Below, piece after piece: positions 27,390-35,559 of a DNA stretch of 37,014 bases. This stretch comes from Gallionella sp. GTDB taxonomy: Bacteria > Pseudomonadota > Gammaproteobacteria > Burkholderiales > Gallionellaceae. The notes under the pieces are model-generated. The model saw nothing but the letters and a program-made list of their open reading frames with translations, searched no databases and was not told where the DNA came from. The position numbers and the translations under genes are program-made. Positions within the stretch are counted from its first letter, which is position 1. Each line of letters starts with the position of its first letter. Where the stretch lies: assembly GCA_028687335.1 (NCBI GenBank), contig JAQUAI010000020.1, forward strand, positions 1 through 37,014. The letters are read 5' to 3'.

Positions 27390-27674
27390 CTACTTTCGAC
27401 TGGAGCCACGACCGTTGGTCTTCCAATATTGGAATTCTGCTTCGTGGATATCGATGTCTAGTTCCATCACGCGGGCTTGAAGCCTCGCTTGCGCATCGGC
27501 GATGGCCTTGTTGTAGACCGATGAGCCGATCTCTTTCAGGAAGAAGTCGAGCAGGGCTTCGGCTGCGATGTTACCCAGCTTTTGATCGATGTATTGCTCA
27601 AGGTTCTCTTTGAAATAGCGCTCGATGGAGACGATGGCCTGCGTGCGGTCCTGTTTGGTCAGTTCGATGCTCAT
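27390..27674 (-). CDS. DUF2164 family protein
   Basis: 94-aa protein whose core (IERYFKENLEQYIDQKLGNI, then LLDFFLKEIGSSVYNKAIAD) matches the small helical DUF2164 family found in many proteobacteria. It is soluble, has no catalytic motif and its function is unknown. Its ATG overlaps the stop of the preceding gene by 4 bp, so the two are coupled. Confidence 0.85.
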   Translation of the reverse strand: MSIELTKQDRTQAIVSIERYFKENLEQYIDQKLGNIAAEALLDFFLKEIGSSVYNKAIADAQARLQARVMELDIDIHEAEFQYWKTNGRGSSRK

Positions 27675-28039
27675 AGCAATATCGCCGCGACCACCTTGCG
27701 GTCTTCCGCCACCAGAATGTTGTAGGTGCGGCAGACGGCAGCGGTATCCATGAATTCGACAGCGATGCGCGCTTCGATCAGGGCGCGGTAGAGGCGCGGA
27801 TGGGCAAAACGCTGCCGTGGGCCGGTGCCAAATAGCAAAACTTCCGGTTTTAGGTCAAGGAAGTAGTTAAAGTCTGCTTCGCTCAAGTTCTCAAAGCTAG
27901 CGGCACTCCAATCCTGCCGAACTTCTTCGGCACGCACTACGATGTTGTGGTCGAAGCGGTCTGCGTTCACCCTCACATAGTCGCTGCCGTGGGCGGTGAA
28001 CATTTTGGTCGTGGGCAGTTGGGTTAAATGTAACTTCAA
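27671..28039 (-). CDS. Mth938-like domain protein
   Basis: 122-aa protein of the Mth938/NDUFAF3 (DUF498) fold. The family core PEVLLFGTGPRQRFAHPRLY is seen at about 69-88, with EFMDTAAVCRTYNIL following. In mitochondria the relative NDUFAF3 helps complex I assembly; the bacterial role is unknown. The start is a TTG at 28039 preceded by an AGAGG ribosome binding site. It is coupled to the DUF2164 gene and divergent from alaA. Confidence 0.87.
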   Translation of the reverse strand: MKLHLTQLPTTKMFTAHGSDYVRVNADRFDHNIVVRAEEVRQDWSAASFENLSEADFNYFLDLKPEVLLFGTGPRQRFAHPRLYRALIEARIAVEFMDTAAVCRTYNILVAEDRKVVAAILL

Positions 28040-28184
28040 GGTAATCCTCTGTTTAATTAGATAGCATTTGCGGCAGAGGGCGCGGCGCGGGTAAAATCGC
28101 GCCCCTTGCGGTCATCGCGCGTCTGCGGCAGATTCTACCATTGCGCGGCAACCCTTCGACCGAACCCAATTGTGTGAGATTAAC

Positions 28185-29414
28185 GTGAAACCCATACTCA
28201 AATCGACCAAGCTCTCCAACGTTTGCTACGACATTCGCGGCCCAGTGATGGAACGCGCCAAGCAGATGGAAGAGGAAGGCCAACGCATCATCAAACTGAA
28301 CATCGGCAACTTAGCCCCCTTCGGCTTCGAAGCGCCGGAAGAGATCCAGCAGGATGTGATCCTGAATCTGCCGAATTCGGCGGGTTATTCCGATTCCAAA
28401 GGTATGTTCGCCGCGCGCAAGGCCATCATGCATTACTGCCAGTCCAAGAAGATCATGGGCGTGGGCTTGGACGACATCTACATCGGCAACGGTGCATCCG
28501 AACTCATCGTGATGGCGATGCAAGGTCTGCTCAACACCGGCGACGAAGTGCTGGTGCCTGCACCGGACTACCCGCTGTGGACAGCGGCGGTTACCTTGGC
28601 GGGCGGTACACCGCGCCATTACATCTGCGACGAAGCGAAAGAGTGGAACCCCGATCTGGCAGATATGAAGTCCAAGATCACCGAGAACACGCGCGCCATC
28701 GTCGTCATCAATCCGAACAATCCGACCGGTGCGGTGTATTCCGACGAGACCTTGCAAGCCATCATCCAGTTGGCGCGCGAGCACAACCTCATCATCTTTG
28801 CTGACGAGATATACGACAAGATGTTGTACGACGGTTTGACGCACACTTCGATGGCGTCGATGGCGGATGATGTGTTGTTCGTCACCATGAACGGCCTGTC
28901 CAAGAACTATCGTGCTTGCGGTTATCGCGCCGGTTGGATGGTGCTCTCGGGCGAGAAGAAACACGCGCAGGACTACATCAACGGCCTGACCATCTTGGCC
29001 TCCATGCGTCTGTGCTCCAACGTGCCCGGACAGTTCGCCATCCAGACCGCATTGGGCGGCTATCAGAGCATCAACGATCTGGTCGCCCCCGGTGGCCGTC
29101 TGTGCAAGCAACGTGACTTGGCTTACAAACTGCTCACAGAGATCCCCGGTGTCACCTGCGTGAAACCGAAAGCAGCGTTGTATCTGTTCCCGCGTTTCGA
29201 TCCGAAGATCTATCCGATCCAAAACGACCAACAGTTCATCCTTGAATTGTTGGAGCAAGAGAAGGTGTTGGTGGTGCAGGGCAGCGGGTTCAACTGGAAA
29301 CAGCCTGACCATATCCGCGTCGTTTTCTTGCCCAATGCGGATGATTTGACCGAAGCCATCGGACGTATCGCACGCTTCCTAGAAAACTATCGTAAAGAAC
29401 ACGGCACCAATTAA
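28185..29414 (+). CDS. alaA: alanine transaminase AlaA-type aminotransferase
   Basis: 409-aa PLP-dependent class I/II aminotransferase making alanine from pyruvate and glutamate. It aligns from end to end with E. coli AlaA as I recall that sequence: KSTKLSNVCYDIRGPV, IYIGNGASELIVMAMQ, VLVPAPDYPLWTAAVTLAGG, INPNNPTGAVYS and the PLP-lysine region FVTMNGLSKNYRACGYR. The GTG at 28185 (MKPILKSTKL) matches the E. coli N-terminus better than the TTG five codons upstream. It is followed by hom and thrC, an order known in betaproteobacteria. A half copy of a palindromic repeat lies between it and hom. Confidence 0.94.
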   Translation: MKPILKSTKLSNVCYDIRGPVMERAKQMEEEGQRIIKLNIGNLAPFGFEAPEEIQQDVILNLPNSAGYSDSKGMFAARKAIMHYCQSKKIMGVGLDDIYIGNGASELIVMAMQGLLNTGDEVLVPAPDYPLWTAAVTLAGGTPRHYICDEAKEWNPDLADMKSKITENTRAIVVINPNNPTGAVYSDETLQAIIQLAREHNLIIFADEIYDKMLYDGLTHTSMASMADDVLFVTMNGLSKNYRACGYRAGWMVLSGEKKHAQDYINGLTILASMRLCSNVPGQFAIQTALGGYQSINDLVAPGGRLCKQRDLAYKLLTEIPGVTCVKPKAALYLFPRFDPKIYPIQNDQQFILELLEQEKVLVVQGSGFNWKQPDHIRVVFLPNADDLTEAIGRIARFLENYRKEHGTN

Positions 29415-29418
29415 CACC

Positions 29419-29470
29419 GTCATTCCCGCGAAGGCGGGAATCTAGTCAGTCAATAAATTCCGCGTAGCGG
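29419..29470 (-). repeat. truncated copy of the palindromic repeat, upstream of hom
   Basis: This stretch (GTCATTCCCG ... GCGGGAATC ... ATTCCGCGTAGCGG) matches the first half of the element at 34538-34648 read on the minus strand, then stops. It begins 5 bp after the alaA stop and ends just before the hom start, so it forms nearly the whole intergenic region. The GTCATTCCCGC/GCGGGAATC arms give a hairpin that may act as a transcript-processing or termination structure. Confidence 0.8.
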
Positions 29471-29489
29471 ATAAATGAAAGAAAAAAGC

Positions 29490-30809
29490 ATGAGCATCAA
29501 GCCAATCAATGTAGGTCTGTTGGGAATCGGTACTGTCGGCGGTGGTACGTTCACCGTGTTGCAACGCAATGCAGAAGAGATCGCGCGCCGCGCGGGTCGT
29601 CCTATCCGCATCGTGATGGTCGCGGATAAGAACGTAGAGTTGGCGAAGAAGGTCACTGGCGGCACATGCCGCGTGACGGACGATGCGTTCTCTGTGGTGT
29701 CCGATCCTGAGGTGGACATCGTCATCGAACTCATCGGTGGTTACGGTGTGGCGAAAGAGCTGGTGCTGAAAGCCATCGCCAACGGCAAACACGTGGTCAC
29801 TGCCAACAAGGCATTACTGGCGACACACGGCAACGAGATATTCAAAGCCGCACAAGACAAGGGCGTGATGGTCGCATTCGAAGCGGCAGTTGCGGGTGGT
29901 ATCCCCATCATCAAGGCTGTGCGCGAAGGCCTCACTGCGAACCGCATCGAATGGATCGCTGGCATCATCAACGGCACCACCAACTTCATCTTGTCTGAGA
30001 TGCGCGACAAGGGTTTGAGCTTCGACACCGTGCTGAAAGAAGCACAACGTCTGGGCTACGCCGAAGCTGATCCTACCTTCGACATCGAAGGCGTAGATGC
30101 CGCACACAAGATCACCATCCTAGCTGCGCTCGCGTTCGGCATCCCCATGCAGTTCGACAAAGCACATGTGGAAGGCATCTCAAAACTGGATGCGGCAGAC
30201 ATCAAGTACGCCGAACAACTCGGTTATCGCATCAAGCTGTTGGGCATCACCAAGCGCACACCGGAAGGTGTTGAGTTGCGCGTACATCCGACACTCATCC
30301 CATCCAAGCGCCTCATCGCTAACGTGGAAGGCGCGATGAATGCCGTCGTGGTGCAAGGCGACGCCGTGGGTGCGACGCTCTACTACGGCAAGGGCGCAGG
30401 TGCAGAACCGACCGCAAGTGCCGTCATCGCCGACTTGGTTGACGTGACACGTATGCACACCGCTGATCCGCTGAACCGTGTGCCGCACCTCGCGTTCCAA
30501 CCGAACGCGATGGCCGACCTGAAGATTTTGCCGATGGACGAAGTGCAGACCAGCTACTACCTGCGTCTGCGCGTACAAGATAAACCGGGCGTTCTGGCCG
30601 ACATCACTCGCATCTTGGCGGACGAACAAATTTCGATTGATGCCGTCATCCAGAAAGAGCCAGAAGAAGGCGAAGAACAGACCGACCTCATCATGTTGAC
30701 GCATCTGACACGCGAGAAGCGCATCAATGCCGCGATCGTGAAGATCGAAGCACTAGGGGTTGTTGCAGGAAAGGTTACCAAGCTACGTTTGGAAGAGCTA
30801 GGTAAATAA
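29490..30809 (+). CDS. hom: homoserine dehydrogenase
   Basis: 439-aa NAD(P)-dependent enzyme converting aspartate semialdehyde to homoserine, on the way to threonine and methionine. The Rossmann motif is NVGLLGIGTVGGGTFTVL; the substrate region includes TANKALLATHG, AAVAGGIPIIKA and IINGTTNFILSEM. The C-terminal ACT domain (about 350-430, RVQDKPGVLADITRILADEQ) gives feedback control by threonine in the family. Two starts are possible: ATG 29475 adds five residues (MKEKS) directly after the repeat, and ATG 29490 has a GAAAG ribosome binding site and the usual MSIKPINVG start; I choose 29490. Confidence 0.96.
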   Translation: MSIKPINVGLLGIGTVGGGTFTVLQRNAEEIARRAGRPIRIVMVADKNVELAKKVTGGTCRVTDDAFSVVSDPEVDIVIELIGGYGVAKELVLKAIANGKHVVTANKALLATHGNEIFKAAQDKGVMVAFEAAVAGGIPIIKAVREGLTANRIEWIAGIINGTTNFILSEMRDKGLSFDTVLKEAQRLGYAEADPTFDIEGVDAAHKITILAALAFGIPMQFDKAHVEGISKLDAADIKYAEQLGYRIKLLGITKRTPEGVELRVHPTLIPSKRLIANVEGAMNAVVVQGDAVGATLYYGKGAGAEPTASAVIADLVDVTRMHTADPLNRVPHLAFQPNAMADLKILPMDEVQTSYYLRLRVQDKPGVLADITRILADEQISIDAVIQKEPEEGEEQTDLIMLTHLTREKRINAAIVKIEALGVVAGKVTKLRLEELGK

Positions 30810-30812
30810 AAG

Positions 30813-31688
30813 ATGAAAAAGTATAAAGGCATGTCTTCGGAGCAATTCCTAAAGCATTTGCAATCCCATGCCGAGTCTTTTGCCGCCGCTGTTGCGACTA
30901 ATGAAGGCGATTGGATCATCAAGGGTTTTATCGACGTTTATCAGCGTATCTATACTATTTCAGTAGATACAAAGATCGTTTCAAAGGTTCTTGAGTTGTT
31001 GCTTTTTCCAATGTTTGTGGAATTTGGAAAGCAGCACGGTTTAAAAGTCGAATTGTCCCCGCATCAGAATTTTTACCCAGACCTGACGTTTGTTGATGAG
31101 AAGACAGGAAATAAATTTGCTGTCGATATTAAAAGTACCTACCGAGTGGATGATGCGAATGTAAATGGCATGACCTTGGGTGCGTTCACCGGATATTTTC
31201 GCAATCGAAAAAGCAAAAAAAATACGCTATATCCGTATGGTGAGTATCAGGGGCATTTTGTACTCGGTGTGATCTATTCAAAACCCTTGAATGCGATTGA
31301 TGAAAGAAAACAATACGAGTTGAAAGACATCAAGAAAATCCCATCAGTCATTAAAGATTTTCAGTTCTTCGCACAGCCAAAATATCGAATTGCGGCATCA
31401 AGACCGGGAAGTGGGAACACCAAGAATATTGGCTCGACTGCAAAGATTGACCACCTGTTGAACGGCACGGGTGTTTTTGCGAAGCTGGGTGAGGAGGTCT
31501 ATGACGATTATTGGATGTTCTATTTGACCAAAGATATGGCCAATGCATTGGATATTGAGCGTCCATACACCAATTTAAAGACGTACCTCGAATACAAGCA
31601 AAGAGGCGTGGATGCTTTGCGGAAATATGAAAAAGAAATTGCATCTCTTGGCGACGACGAGTTGAGTGGTGAGGAAGACGCGCAATGA
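30813..31688 (+). CDS. type II restriction endonuclease, EcoRV family
   Basis: 291 aa. The sequence follows R.EcoRV block by block: SVDTKIVSKVLELLLFP (EcoRV GSDTKVLSTIFELFSRP), HQNFYPDLTF (QNHYPDFTL), AVDIKSTYR (AIDIKTTYT), MTLGAFTGYFRN, YPYGEYQGHFVLGVIYSK and PGSGNTKNIGS. Catalytic Asp90, Asp105 and Lys107 match EcoRV Asp74, Asp90 and Lys92. The Gln loop (QNFY, 85-88) and the recognition loop (GSGNTKN, 199-205) are kept, so the target is predicted to be GATATC, cut blunt. It is longer than EcoRV (245 aa) by an N-terminal stretch and a charged C-terminal tail. It starts 3 bp after the hom stop and overlaps its methyltransferase by 4 bp. By eye it is more AT-rich than hom and thrC, a sign of transfer. 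Confidence 0.93.
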   Translation: MKKYKGMSSEQFLKHLQSHAESFAAAVATNEGDWIIKGFIDVYQRIYTISVDTKIVSKVLELLLFPMFVEFGKQHGLKVELSPHQNFYPDLTFVDEKTGNKFAVDIKSTYRVDDANVNGMTLGAFTGYFRNRKSKKNTLYPYGEYQGHFVLGVIYSKPLNAIDERKQYELKDIKKIPSVIKDFQFFAQPKYRIAASRPGSGNTKNIGSTAKIDHLLNGTGVFAKLGEEVYDDYWMFYLTKDMANALDIERPYTNLKTYLEYKQRGVDALRKYEKEIASLGDDELSGEEDAQ

Positions 31689-32611
31689 GTTCTCCACCGC
31701 TTGTCCCCCCCATTAAATGCCAAGGGATAAAAACCAAGTTGGTAAGTGAGGTTGCCAACTTGGTTGGCGAGATGCCGAGTGGTCGATGGATCGAGCCTTT
31801 CTGCGGATCGGCTGTGGTTGCATTAAATCTCCAGCCGAAGAGGGCGTTGCTCTGTGACTCAAACATTCACATCATTCAGTTCTACAAAGATATTCAATCT
31901 GGTCGCTTAACCCCGCTTGGGGTGAGAGAGTTTTTGAGTGAGCACGGGGCAAAGTTGCTTTCTGTTGGTGAGGATTATTTTTACGAGGTGCGTGAGCGTT
32001 TCAACAACGCGCCAAATTCTTTTGATTTTCTGTTCTTGAATCGTTCTTGTTTCAATGGAGTGATGCGTTTTAATCGCTCTGGCAGGTTCAATGTCCCGTT
32101 TTGTCGCAAGCCAGAAAGGTTCGCACCTGCCTACATCACAAAGATTGTGAATCAGGTACAAACCATTTCTCGTGTGGTATCGGTGTCTGACTGGGAATTT
32201 AGGGTTGCCGATTTTAGGGAATCGCTTGCAACCGCTGTGGCTGGTGATCTTGTGTATGCAGATCCGCCTTATGCAGGGCGACATACAGATTATTTCAATG
32301 GTTGGTCTGAGCAAGACGAGGATGATTTGGCTGAGTTGCTGGCCAACCTGTCTTGCAAATTCATACTTTCCACTTGGCACAGCAATGAGTTCAGAACGAA
32401 TGTACAAGTAGAGAAAAATTGGGCTTCAGACAATTTTCATGTGTTTACCAAGGCGCATTATTATCACGTGGGTGCAGCAGAAGAATTACGGCATCCCATG
32501 CTGGAGGCATTGATAACAAACTTTGGATATAGCGCGGCAGTCGGTAGCCATGAAATGAGTCAGCAGTCATTATTTGTTGAGCAACAGCGTGCACGCTATC
32601 TCACTGTATAA
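31685..32611 (+). CDS. DNA adenine N6-methyltransferase of the EcoRV-like system
   Basis: 308-aa D12-class (Dam/M.EcoRV-like) methyltransferase. The SAM-binding motif EPFCGSAVVALNL lies at 37-49 and the catalytic motif DPPY at 193-196. The region between (FLFLNRSCFNGVMRFNRSG, FNVPFCRKP) is typical of the alpha group. It would methylate an adenine in GATATC and so protect host DNA. The ATG overlaps the nuclease stop (ATGA), so the nuclease is translated first; there is no controller (C) protein gene. thrC begins 18 bp downstream. Confidence 0.92.
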   Translation: MSSPPLVPPIKCQGIKTKLVSEVANLVGEMPSGRWIEPFCGSAVVALNLQPKRALLCDSNIHIIQFYKDIQSGRLTPLGVREFLSEHGAKLLSVGEDYFYEVRERFNNAPNSFDFLFLNRSCFNGVMRFNRSGRFNVPFCRKPERFAPAYITKIVNQVQTISRVVSVSDWEFRVADFRESLATAVAGDLVYADPPYAGRHTDYFNGWSEQDEDDLAELLANLSCKFILSTWHSNEFRTNVQVEKNWASDNFHVFTKAHYYHVGAAEELRHPMLEALITNFGYSAAVGSHEMSQQSLFVEQQRARYLTV

Positions 32612-32629
32612 AGCAAGGAAGAGTGATAA

Positions 32630-34063
32630 ATGAAATACATCTCTACGCGCGGCAATGCGCCCGCTAAAACATTCACTGAAATTCTACTTGGCGGTCTCGC
32701 ACCTGATGGTGGCCTGTATCTGCCGGAGCAATATCCGCAGGTGACACGTGCCGAGTTGGATGCGTGGCGCAATCTGTCGTATGCCGACCTCGCATTCGCG
32801 GTGTTGTCCAAGTTCGCGACCGACATCCCTGCGGCCGACCTCAAAGCCATCGTCAGCAAGACTTACACCGCCGAGGTGTACAGCAATGGCCGAACTGATA
32901 GCGATGCAAAGCAGATCACGCCGCTGCGCAAGTTGAGCGAAGGTGTCTATCTGCAAGAGCTCTCCAACGGCCCGACGTTGGCATTCAAAGACATGGCGAT
33001 GCAGTTGCTGGGCAATCTGTTCGAGTACGCCTTGGCGAAAGACCATGCCGAGTTGAACATCTTGGGTGCGACTTCGGGCGACACAGGTTCTGCGGCGGAA
33101 TACGCGATGCGCGGTAAGCGTGGTATCCGTGTGTTCATGTTGTCGCCGAACGGCAAGATGTCCAGTTTCCAACGTGCGCAGATGTATTCGCTGCAAGATC
33201 CGAACATCTTCAACATCGCCGTCAACGGCATGTTCGACGATGCACAGGACATGGTGAAGGCAGTGTCGAACGACCACGCTTACAAAGCTGCGCACAAGAT
33301 CGGCACAGTGAACTCCATCAACTGGGGACGCGTGTCGGCGCAGATCGTGTACTACTTCAAAGGCTATTTCGCTGCGACGAAATCCAACGACGAGCAAGTC
33401 GCGTTCTCCGTGCCGTCCGGCAACTTCGGCAACATCTGCGCAGGCCACATCGCGCGCATGATGGGCTTGCCTATCGGTCAGTTGATCCTGGCGACCAACG
33501 AGAACGACGTGCTAGACGAGTTCTTCCGCACCGGAGTCTATCGTCCACGTGGCACCGATCACACCTACGAGACCAGCAGTCCGTCGATGGATATTTCCAA
33601 AGCCTCCAACTTTGAGCGCTTCGTGTTCGACTTGGTCGGGCGCGATGGTGCGAAAGTGCGCGAGTTCTGGAGCAAAGTGGATGCGGGTGGTTCGTTTGAT
33701 ATTAAGGGAACGGACTATTGGCACGAGTTGGCCAAGTTCGATTTCGCTTCGGGCAAGAGCACGCATGAAGACCGTTTGAAAACCATCCGTGAGCTATGGG
33801 AAGAGTACGGTGTAATGATCGATACCCACACGGCTGACGGATTGAAAGTGGGTTTGGAACAACGTCGCCCTAGCTTGCCGCTCATCTGCCTAGAGACTGC
33901 ACTCCCCGCCAAATTCGCCGAGACTATCCAAGAGGCATTGGGTCGCCAGCCTGAGCGTCCAGCGGCCTTGGAAGGGATCGAGGACTTACCGCAACGCTGT
34001 GAGGTGATGGATGCGGATGTGGCGACATTGAAGGCGTTCATCTCTTCCAACATCCCTCACTAG
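32630..34063 (+). CDS. thrC: threonine synthase
   Basis: 477-aa PLP enzyme converting O-phosphohomoserine to threonine. The start MKYISTRGNAPAKTFTEILL, the PLP-lysine motif NGPTLAFKDMAMQLLGNLF, phosphate loop GATSGDTGSAAEYAM and PSGNFGNICAGHIARMM are those of the long bacterial/fungal type. It has an AAGGAAGAG ribosome binding site. It would normally follow hom directly, as in other betaproteobacteria; here the restriction-modification pair sits between them. Confidence 0.97.
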   Translation: MKYISTRGNAPAKTFTEILLGGLAPDGGLYLPEQYPQVTRAELDAWRNLSYADLAFAVLSKFATDIPAADLKAIVSKTYTAEVYSNGRTDSDAKQITPLRKLSEGVYLQELSNGPTLAFKDMAMQLLGNLFEYALAKDHAELNILGATSGDTGSAAEYAMRGKRGIRVFMLSPNGKMSSFQRAQMYSLQDPNIFNIAVNGMFDDAQDMVKAVSNDHAYKAAHKIGTVNSINWGRVSAQIVYYFKGYFAATKSNDEQVAFSVPSGNFGNICAGHIARMMGLPIGQLILATNENDVLDEFFRTGVYRPRGTDHTYETSSPSMDISKASNFERFVFDLVGRDGAKVREFWSKVDAGGSFDIKGTDYWHELAKFDFASGKSTHEDRLKTIRELWEEYGVMIDTHTADGLKVGLEQRRPSLPLICLETALPAKFAETIQEALGRQPERPAALEGIEDLPQRCEVMDADVATLKAFISSNIPH

Positions 34064-34066
34064 TTT

Positions 34067-34207
34067 GTCATTCCCGCCCTTCGATAAACTCAGGACAGGT
34101 TGCCCTGCGGGCAAACGGGAATCCAGCGCAGTTATTTAATATGCAGTTGGTTTTGCCCGCTGCGCGGAAATATTTAATTGCTGGATTCCCGCTTTCGCGG
34201 GAATGAC
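34067..34207 (+). repeat. palindromic MITE-like repeat, copy A (141 bp)
   Basis: It begins GTCATTCCCG and ends CGGGAATGAC. The body (CCAGCGCAGTTATT ... GCAGTT ... GGTTTTGCCCGCT ... GCGGAA ... ATTTAATT ... CTGGATTCCCG) is nearly identical to copy B. Copy A carries about 35 bp of extra sequence (34077-34112 region, CTTCGATAAACTCAGGACAG) within its left arm, which itself looks like another dispersed repeat. It lies 3 bp after the thrC stop. Confidence 0.85.
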
Positions 34208-34243
34208 GTGCTGTGTTTTTCTAGATAGCTTTCAAGGAATGTG

Positions 34244-34534
34244 ATGTTTAAACAACCTTGTGTCTACATTCTTGCCAGCCAACGCAACGGTACACTTTAT
34301 GTGGGTGTGACCAGTGATTTGGTGAAGCGAACTTGGGAGCACAAGAGTGATTTCGTTGAAAGTTTTACCAAACGATATGGCATCCATATTTTGGTGTATT
34401 ACGAGCTGCATACGGACATCGCATCTGCAATCACACGAGAAAAACAGATCAAGAAATGGAATCGCGCTTGGAAGATTGAATTGATCGAGGCTGGAAATCC
34501 GGATTGGCGAGATTTGTGGCTGGAAATTCTGTGA
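34244..34534 (+). CDS. small GIY-YIG endonuclease
   Basis: 96-aa single-domain GIY-YIG nuclease. The signature is VYI (7-9) ... YVG (19-21), with the catalytic Arg29 in DLVKRTWEH and conserved Glu in TREKQIKKW; the C-terminus NPDWRDLWLEI is typical of the small stand-alone family (UPF0213-like). An AAGGA ribosome binding site at 34234-34238 serves the GTG at 34241 or the ATG at 34244. The gene is enclosed by palindromic repeat copies A and B, 36 bp and 3 bp away. Such small nucleases are common and multi-copy in many bacteria and their role is unclear; here the layout suggests it moves with, or acts on, the repeats. Confidence 0.9.
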   Translation: MFKQPCVYILASQRNGTLYVGVTSDLVKRTWEHKSDFVESFTKRYGIHILVYYELHTDIASAITREKQIKKWNRAWKIELIEAGNPDWRDLWLEIL

Positions 34535-34537
34535 CTC

Positions 34538-34648
34538 CGTCATTCCCGTGCAAACGGGAATCCAGCGCAGTTATTCAATATGCAGTTAGGTTTTGCCCGC
34601 TACGCGGAATTATTTAATTACTGGATTCCCGTTTGCACGGGAATGACG
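34538..34648 (+). repeat. palindromic MITE-like repeat, copy B (111 bp)
   Basis: It begins CGTCATTCCCG and ends CGGGAATGACG. The terminal 28 bp or so are near-perfect inverted repeats (GTGCAAACGGGAATCCAG at the left, CTGGATTCCCGTTTGCAC at the right), so a single strand can fold into a long hairpin. It has no open frame. It starts 3 bp after the nuclease stop and ends 5 bp before the ATG of the transporter gene, whose own upstream region it has replaced. Confidence 0.9.
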
Positions 34649-34653
34649 AACGA

Positions 34654-35559
34654 ATGAACAACCTTCTCCTGCTCATCCTCTGCTTCATCGCGGGCATGTT
34701 GTTGCGCCGCTTCAAGCGCATGCCAGACAACGCACCGGCCACACTCAATAGTTTCATCATTCATGTCTCGCTGCCTGCGCTGACGTTGTTGTACATCCAC
34801 GAACTTGAACTTTCTGGCGATGTGTTGCTGACGGGGTTGATGGCTTGGTTGGTGTTTGGTCTGTCGGCGGGGTTTTTCTGGCTGATGGGGCGTTGGCTGA
34901 ATTTGTCGCGCGCCACAACGGGGGCGCTGATATTGGTTGGTGGTTTGGGCAACACCTCGTTCTTCGGTTTGCCGATGGTGGAGGCGTTCTACGGTAAAGA
35001 GGGCTTGAGTACGGCCATTATTGCCGATCAACTTGGTTCGTTCTTTGCGCTCTCGGTGTTGGGTATTACGGTGGCGGGTATCTATTCATCGGGCAGGCCG
35101 ACAGCAGCGGAAATCGTGAAACGCATCGCGTTGTTTCCGCCGTTCATCTCGCTGTGCATCGCGCTGCTGCTCATTCCTGTCGAGTATGCAGATTGGTTCA
35201 GCGTGTTATTGAAACGCTTGGGCGATACGCTCGCACCGTTGGCGTTGCTTTCGGTGGGGATGCAATTGCGCTTGGGGCACATCGCGGAACATAAGCGCAA
35301 TCTCGCACTCGGTTTGGGCTTTAAATTATTTCTGGCACCGCTGGCGATCTATCTGCTCTACGTGCAATTGCTCGGCGCGCACGGGCAGGCGATACAAGTG
35401 ACCTTATTTGAAGCGGCGATGCCGCCGATGATTACCGCCGCCATTGTGGCGAGCGAACACGATCTTGATCCGCCGCTGGCGAACCTGATGGTGGCGGTGG
35501 GGCTGATTCTTTCATTTATCACACTCAGCGGGTGGTGGTATGTGTGGAGCGGTGTATGA
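34654..35559 (+). CDS. AEC-family transporter
   Basis: 301-aa membrane protein of the auxin efflux carrier family, with about ten hydrophobic helices arranged as two five-helix halves. Typical segments are NNLLLLILCFIAGMLLRRF at the N-terminus, GLGNTSFFGLPMVEAFYG (helix-break region of the first half) and EAAMPPMITAAIVASEHDLD in the second half. Bacterial members export or import organic acids; the substrate is unknown here. The frame opens upstream inside the repeat, but the ATG at 34654 gives the usual start. The ribosome binding site is weak. The stop overlaps the next gene (ATGA). Confidence 0.88.
   Translation: MNNLLLLILCFIAGMLLRRFKRMPDNAPATLNSFIIHVSLPALTLLYIHELELSGDVLLTGLMAWLVFGLSAGFFWLMGRWLNLSRATTGALILVGGLGNTSFFGLPMVEAFYGKEGLSTAIIADQLGSFFALSVLGITVAGIYSSGRPTAAEIVKRIALFPPFISLCIALLLIPVEYADWFSVLLKRLGDTLAPLALLSVGMQLRLGHIAEHKRNLALGLGFKLFLAPLAIYLLYVQLLGAHGQAIQVTLFEAAMPPMITAAIVASEHDLDPPLANLMVAVGLILSFITLSGWWYVWSGV

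Noticed and set aside
28311..29312. 333-codon open frame antisense to alaA
   Set aside because: The alaA product is unmistakable over its whole length; the antisense frame is a codon-bias shadow with a His/Gln/Arg-rich translation.
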